NCBI GenBank assembly: GCA_022071975.1
Contig: JAJVIO010000048.1
Location: forward strand, 1 to 58,348
From: Planctomycetota bacterium
GTDB taxonomy: Bacteria; Planctomycetota; UBA8742; UBA2392
DNA: 58,348 nt
Reading direction: 5' to 3'
The notes beneath the pieces were generated by a model. The model had not been told where the DNA came from. It ran no database searches and saw only the letters and a list, made by a program, of their open reading frames with translations. The position numbers and the translations under genes are program-made. Of the stretch, positions 53,593 through 58,348 are shown piece by piece. How positions within the stretch are numbered: the first letter of the stretch is position 1; each line of letters opens with the position of its first letter.

Positions 53593-56556
53593 TCACACAG
53601 CCGGCGCCTTCTCGCCCATGATCTCGTACAGCGGGTTGCGCCAGGTGTTCACCAGCTCATCTACCGGCAGGTCGATCGGCACGGTGCCCTGCAGGCCCTC
53701 GATCACCAGGCGCGGGTTGGCGCTGACCTCACCCAGCTCGAACAGCGGCACGCCCTCAAAGAAGCGGATCAGACCGGCCTCGTTGCTGGGCTCGACCTCC
53801 AGCACGATGCGCCCGTTGCTTTCCGCGAACAGCAGGGTGGTGTCGTCGATGTCGGCGTCCGTGGCCGCCAGCTCCTGGGTCAGGCGCACTTTGGCGCCCA
53901 GGCGCCCGCCGATGCACATCTCGGCCAGGCACACCGCCAGACCGCCCTCGGCGCAGTCGTGGGCGGCGCGCACGATGCCGGCCTCCTGCGCGGCGTTGAT
54001 GGCGCGATAGGCCTTCAGAGCGGCGGCCGGGTCCACGCGCGGCGGCTGGTCGCCCTTGACGCCGGTGACCAGCTCGTGGTGCGAGGCGGCGAATTCGCGC
54101 CGCGTGTAGCCCACAATGTAGAGCTTGTTGCCGGCCCTTTTCAGGTCGCTGGTCGTCAGCGCGTCCAGGCTGACAGCCTTGCCGATCGCGCTGATCAGCA
54201 GGGTGTGCGGGATGTGGATGCTGACGCCGGCCTCGGTCAGGAACTCGTTGTTGAGGCTGTCCTTGCCGCTGATGAACGGCGTGCCGTAGGCGCGCGCGGC
54301 GTGCAGGCAGGCGTAGCAGGCGCGCACCAAAGCACCCAGGCGGTCCGGCTTGTTGCAGTTGCCCCAGCTGAAATTGTCGAGGATCGCGCAGTGGTCGATG
54401 TTGCCGCCGCTTGCCACGTAGTTGCGCAGGGCCTCGTCGATGTTCGACATCGCCATCCAGTACGGGTCCACGTCGCCGTAGCGCGTGTTGAGCCCGTTGG
54501 CGACCACGAAGGCGTCGTCGCTGTCCAGCTTGGGCACCACGGCGCAGGCGTCGCTGGGGCCGTCGCGTTTCACGCCGGTGAAGGGCTTGATCGCGCTGCC
54601 GGCCTGTACTTCGTGGTCGTACTGGCGCACGATCCACTCCTTGCTGCAGACGTTCCATGAGCTCAGGATCGCCTTGAGCACGCCCGCAGCGTCGCCGGCA
54701 TCGACGCTGCCGCCCGCGACCACCCGGTGCTCGGGCGTCTGCCACAGGGCGTTGCGCCACACCTTGGGCATGCCGTCGTGCAGGAACTTCATGTCGAGGT
54801 CGCACACCACTTCGCCGTGCCAGCTCAGCACCAGGCGGTGCTCGCCGGTGAAGGTGCCGATGTCGGTGGCCTCGACGTCTTCGGATTCGAACAGCTCCAG
54901 CGCTTCTTTCACCTTGTGGGGCGGCACGGCGATCACCATGCGCTCCTGCGCTTCGCTGATCCAGGTTTCCAGGTAGCTCAGGCCCTCGTACTTGAGCGGC
55001 ACGCGCGAAAGCTCGACCTCCGCGCCGAGTTCTTCGCCCATTTCCCCCACGGCGCTGCTGAGGCCGCCGGCGCCGCAGTCGGTCACCGCGTTGTACAGGC
55101 CCAGGTCGCGCGCCTTGAGCAGCGTTTCTTGAACCATCTGTTCCTGGATCGCATTGCCGATCTGCACCGCGCCGCTGCTGACCACTTCGCTCTTGCTGGT
55201 CAGTTCTGCGCTGCTGAAGGTCGCGCCGCCGATGCCGTCGCGCCCGGTGCGCCCGCCGACCACGATGATGTGGTCGCCCGTGTGCGCGCCCTTCTCGATC
55301 TTGTCGCGCGGCATGATGCCGACGCTGCCCGCGTAGACCAGCGGGTTGCCGGTGTAACGTGCGTCGAAATGCACGCTGCCGTTCGCTGTAGGAATGCCCA
55401 TGCGGTTGCCGTAGTCGCGCACGCCGCTCACCACGCCCTGCATGATCTTGCGCGGGTGCAGCGCGCCGCGCGGCACGTCCTCGCGCGGCAGGTCCGGCGG
55501 GCCGAAGCAGAACACGTCGGTGTTCACGATCGGCCGAGCACCTAGGCCCGTGCCCAGAATGTCGCGGATTACGCCGCCGATGCCGGTGCCCGCGCCGCCG
55601 TAGGGCTCGATGGCGCTGGGGTGATTATGGGTTTCGACCTTGAAGCAGATGGCGTCCTGTTCGTCGAAGGCGATCACGCCGGCGTTGTCCACGAAAACGC
55701 TGAGGCACCAGTCGCGGTTCAACTCATCGGTGGCGCGCTTGATGGTGTCTTTCAGCAGGTTGTCGATCTGCCCGTTCTGGGGCAGGTCCGGCAGGTCGAA
55801 CAGGCTGTCCTGCGCGGCGCGGTCCGCGCTGCCGGGCCCGGTTTCGCGGTAGTAGACGTGGCCGGCGAGGGTCTTGTGCTTGCAGTGCTCGGACCAGGTC
55901 TGGGCGATGGTCTGCAGCTCGACGTCCGTGGGGTCGCGCTGTTCTTTCTCGAAGTAGTCGCGGATCGCGACCATCTCCTCGGTGTTCAGCGCCAGCCGGT
56001 GCTTCTGGTTCACCTCGTGCAGGTTCTGGTCGTCGAAGCTGCGCAGCGTCACCACTACCTTATGGAACTGGTACTTTCGGCCGCGTGGCAGACTGTCCAG
56101 TTTCAGCGGCCCGTGGTGGGCTTCGTCCACCACGATGTTGCCCAGCGCGGCCGCGGTTCGGGAAAGGTCCTGGGCGCTGGGCTTTTCGGCAAACAGGAAC
56201 TGGTCGGCCGACTTGACGGCGTCGGGCTCAAGGCCGCTGTCGCGCAAGGCGCGGGTGAGCGACGCCTCAACCGGGTCCATCACGCCGGTGCGACGCATGA
56301 TGTGGAACAGCCGGTCGCCCTCGGGTTCTACGTCGCTGCCCTTGTAGATTTCCGCGCGCTCCAGCACCGGGTCGGCCAGCAGTTTACGGCCGATGCCTTC
56401 GGCTTCGTCTTCGCTGATCAGCCCTTCAATAAGGAAGAGGCGGTTGTGGGTAATGCCCTCGGCGTGCACGCCCGCGGCCTTGAGCTTGCGGGCGACGCGC
56501 AGACTGTCGGGGCTGTCGGGTCCCTGGGTGGGGACAAGTCGGATTTTCCAGAGCAT
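53593..56556 (-). CDS. purL: Phosphoribosylformylglycinamidine synthase, PurS-like N-terminus, no glutaminase
   Basis: A 987-residue FGAM synthase, acting in step four of purine synthesis. The N-terminal ~80 residues look like a fused PurS domain (MLWKIRLVPTQGPDSPDSLR). The catalytic PurL part has TWSEHCKHKT, FKVETHNHPSAIEPYGGAGTG, TDCGAGGLSSAVGEMG and HDCAEGGLAVCLAEM. It lacks the C-terminal GATase domain of large gamma-proteobacterial PurL, so a separate PurQ is needed. The ATG at 56556 follows GCGAGGACGCCG. The frame stays open to 56772, but that part is translated heptamer repeat (SCFLPPA words) and is not real. Confidence 0.95.
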   Translation of the reverse strand: MLWKIRLVPTQGPDSPDSLRVARKLKAAGVHAEGITHNRLFLIEGLISEDEAEGIGRKLLADPVLERAEIYKGSDVEPEGDRLFHIMRRTGVMDPVEASLTRALRDSGLEPDAVKSADQFLFAEKPSAQDLSRTAAALGNIVVDEAHHGPLKLDSLPRGRKYQFHKVVVTLRSFDDQNLHEVNQKHRLALNTEEMVAIRDYFEKEQRDPTDVELQTIAQTWSEHCKHKTLAGHVYYRETGPGSADRAAQDSLFDLPDLPQNGQIDNLLKDTIKRATDELNRDWCLSVFVDNAGVIAFDEQDAICFKVETHNHPSAIEPYGGAGTGIGGVIRDILGTGLGARPIVNTDVFCFGPPDLPREDVPRGALHPRKIMQGVVSGVRDYGNRMGIPTANGSVHFDARYTGNPLVYAGSVGIMPRDKIEKGAHTGDHIIVVGGRTGRDGIGGATFSSAELTSKSEVVSSGAVQIGNAIQEQMVQETLLKARDLGLYNAVTDCGAGGLSSAVGEMGEELGAEVELSRVPLKYEGLSYLETWISEAQERMVIAVPPHKVKEALELFESEDVEATDIGTFTGEHRLVLSWHGEVVCDLDMKFLHDGMPKVWRNALWQTPEHRVVAGGSVDAGDAAGVLKAILSSWNVCSKEWIVRQYDHEVQAGSAIKPFTGVKRDGPSDACAVVPKLDSDDAFVVANGLNTRYGDVDPYWMAMSNIDEALRNYVASGGNIDHCAILDNFSWGNCNKPDRLGALVRACYACLHAARAYGTPFISGKDSLNNEFLTEAGVSIHIPHTLLISAIGKAVSLDALTTSDLKRAGNKLYIVGYTRREFAASHHELVTGVKGDQPPRVDPAAALKAYRAINAAQEAGIVRAAHDCAEGGLAVCLAEMCIGGRLGAKVRLTQELAATDADIDDTTLLFAESNGRIVLEVEPSNEAGLIRFFEGVPLFELGEVSANPRLVIEGLQGTVPIDLPVDELVNTWRNPLYEIMGEKAPAV

Positions 56557-56616
56557 CGGCGTCCTCGCCCGTGAAGATACGAAGCAGGCGGGCCAAAGCC
56601 ATATGTGAGGAAGTGG

Positions 56617-56937
56617 AATGCGGGAGGCGGGAGGCAGGAGGCAGGAAGCAGGAGGCAGGAAGCAGGAAGCAGGAAGCAGGAGGCAGGAGGCAGGGAAGCA
56701 GGAGGCAGGAGGCGGGAAGCAGGACTCAGGAAGCAGGAAGCAGGAAGCAGGACTCAGGAAGCAGGACATCACTTCGGTTGTTCTGCCACCTGCCAGCTGC
56801 CGCCAGCCACCTGCCTACTGCCGCCTGCCACCTGCCGCCTGCCACCTGCCGCCTGCCACCTGCCGCCTGCCGCCTGCCGCCTGCCGCCTGCCTCCTGCCG
56901 CCTGCCTACTGCCGCCTGCCTCCTGCCTCCTGTCCAA
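56617..56937. repeat. Long heptamer inverted repeat (GGCAGGA / TCCTGCC)
   Basis: Left arm (56617-56766) has about 20 tandem copies of variants GGCAGGA, AGCAGGA, CTCAGGA and GGCGGGA. The right arm (56784-56937) is made of reverse-complement words (CTGCCAC, CTGCCGC, CTGCCTC, CTGCCTA). The arms could form a hairpin over 130 bp long with a loop around ACATCACTTCGG. It lies between purL and a small TPR gene. There are no spacers, so it is not CRISPR. Confidence 0.9.
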
Positions 56938-57345
56938 TCAATCCGCCTGTTTCAGCCGCTGGCTGCGCTGCACCAGGGCCTTCTTCTGGTATTCACGAAA
57001 CTCGGGGCAGTCGCGCAGGGGGGCGAGGTCCGGGTCGGCCGTCAGGTACTCGTAGTCGCTGAAGCCGAGTGAAATCGCGTGCTGCAGCGCCGCCAGCGCG
57101 TCGTCGCGCCGGCCCACGCAGCACAGGCCGCAGGCGTAGTTGTAGTGATAGCGCGGATTGTCGGGCTCCAGCGCCAGCAGCTTCAGCGACGCCGCCAGGG
57201 CCTCCTCGTGGCGCCCCGCGGCGGAGTAGGTCGTGACGAGGCCATCCAGCACCCGGCGGCTCTGCGGGTAAAGCGCCCGCCCAAGCTCGTAGAGCTGCAG
57301 CTCGAAGTTGATTGCCAGTTCGTCGTAGGATTCAGGCTGCTTCAT
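56938..57345 (-). CDS. Small TPR protein
   Basis: A 135-residue soluble protein from the ATG at 57345 ([16 protein letters not shown]). It contains about two to three TPR units ([47 protein letters not shown]), then a conserved-looking end ([16 protein letters not shown]), as in many TPR-only proteins. It is unrelated to the six-member family in head and cap. The extension upstream to 57441 is antisense-like and rejected. Divergent from acnA. Function unknown. Confidence 0.8.
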   Translation of the reverse strand: MKQPESYDELAINFELQLYELGRALYPQSRRVLDGLVTTYSAAGRHEEALAASLKLLALEPDNPRYHYNYACGLCCVGRRDDALAALQHAISLGFSDYEYLTADPDLAPLRDCPEFREYQKKALVQRSQRLKQAD

Positions 57346-57476
57346 CTGCCTCGTATTGCAGCACTGGAGCGGGTTGGCGGCAAGGCGTACCCCCGTTGGA
57401 AAAGGCACAGCAGTTTTGGCATAAGCAGTGCAGCAGCACACGTTCTGCTGTGGGACACTTCACACACGAGGCCAAC

Positions 57477-58348
<872 letters not shown>

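Noticed and set aside
56617..56937. CRISPR array
   Set aside because: The tandem words are 7 bp with no spacers, and the second half is the reverse complement of the first; no cas gene is present.

Overview
The window is high-GC bacterial chromosome with compact genes, many 4-bp ATGA/GTGA overlaps and unusually repeat-rich intergenic DNA. The long single-chain PurL without a glutaminase domain, the SecA with a C-terminal SEC-C zinc motif, the expanded TPR family and the secreted or lipoprotein genes of unknown function suggest a Planctomycetota-like or related lineage. There is no rRNA or tRNA in the window, so the phylum is an inference. I found no CRISPR array, prophage or insertion sequence with a transposase.

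Layout. 1-2.8 kb: tandem repeat, then a divergent AraC regulator and SAM methyltransferase. 2.9-7.8 kb: signalling block with a PAS-GAF-GGDEF diguanylate cyclase, two related small proteins with non-ATG starts and a Cache hybrid histidine kinase. 8-10.7 kb: b/c-type cytochrome protein, acyl-CoA carboxylase beta subunit and a small conserved protein. 10.8-13.0 kb: two thioredoxin-fold genes, each interrupted by an in-frame TGA exactly where the first Cys of a CxxC motif is expected, each followed by a hairpin whose apical loop starts 17 nt after the TGA. I read these as selenoproteins. 13.1-17 kb: secreted proteins, a DinB-like protein and lipoproteins. 17.4-20.2 kb: a single-chain MmeI-type restriction-modification enzyme.

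21.2-23.7 kb: a quinol-NO-reductase homologue whose second FeB-ligand His is Asn (SHN instead of the usual GHH), the substitution associated with putative NO dismutases. 23.7-31.1 kb plus 34.8-36.3 kb: six paralogous TPR proteins. Each starts at the FRHAL..AAY motif that normally follows a STAND-type ATPase domain, and five have a -10 box 6-7 nt before the start codon, implying leaderless mRNA. Between them lies a MacB/HlyD-type ABC exporter operon with a TspO gene. 36.3-38.2 kb: a BoxB/PaaA-like diiron protein and a TetR regulator.

38.3-41.5 kb is a lower-GC island with a leucine-rich-repeat protein and a lipoprotein. It appears to split an older gene and is partly bounded by 18-bp inverted repeats. 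41.6-46 kb: secreted or unknown proteins. 46.3-49.6 kb: secA. 49.8-51.8 kb: an exported protein and a lipoprotein. 52.3-58.3 kb: an aconitase-family protein that seems to lack the cluster cysteines, purL, a small TPR protein and the 5' part of acnA, which runs off the window.

Several intergenic regions carry inverted repeats built from degenerate 7-bp (sometimes 8-10 bp) words, a different word at each locus. This looks like a genome-wide repeat style rather than one mobile element.
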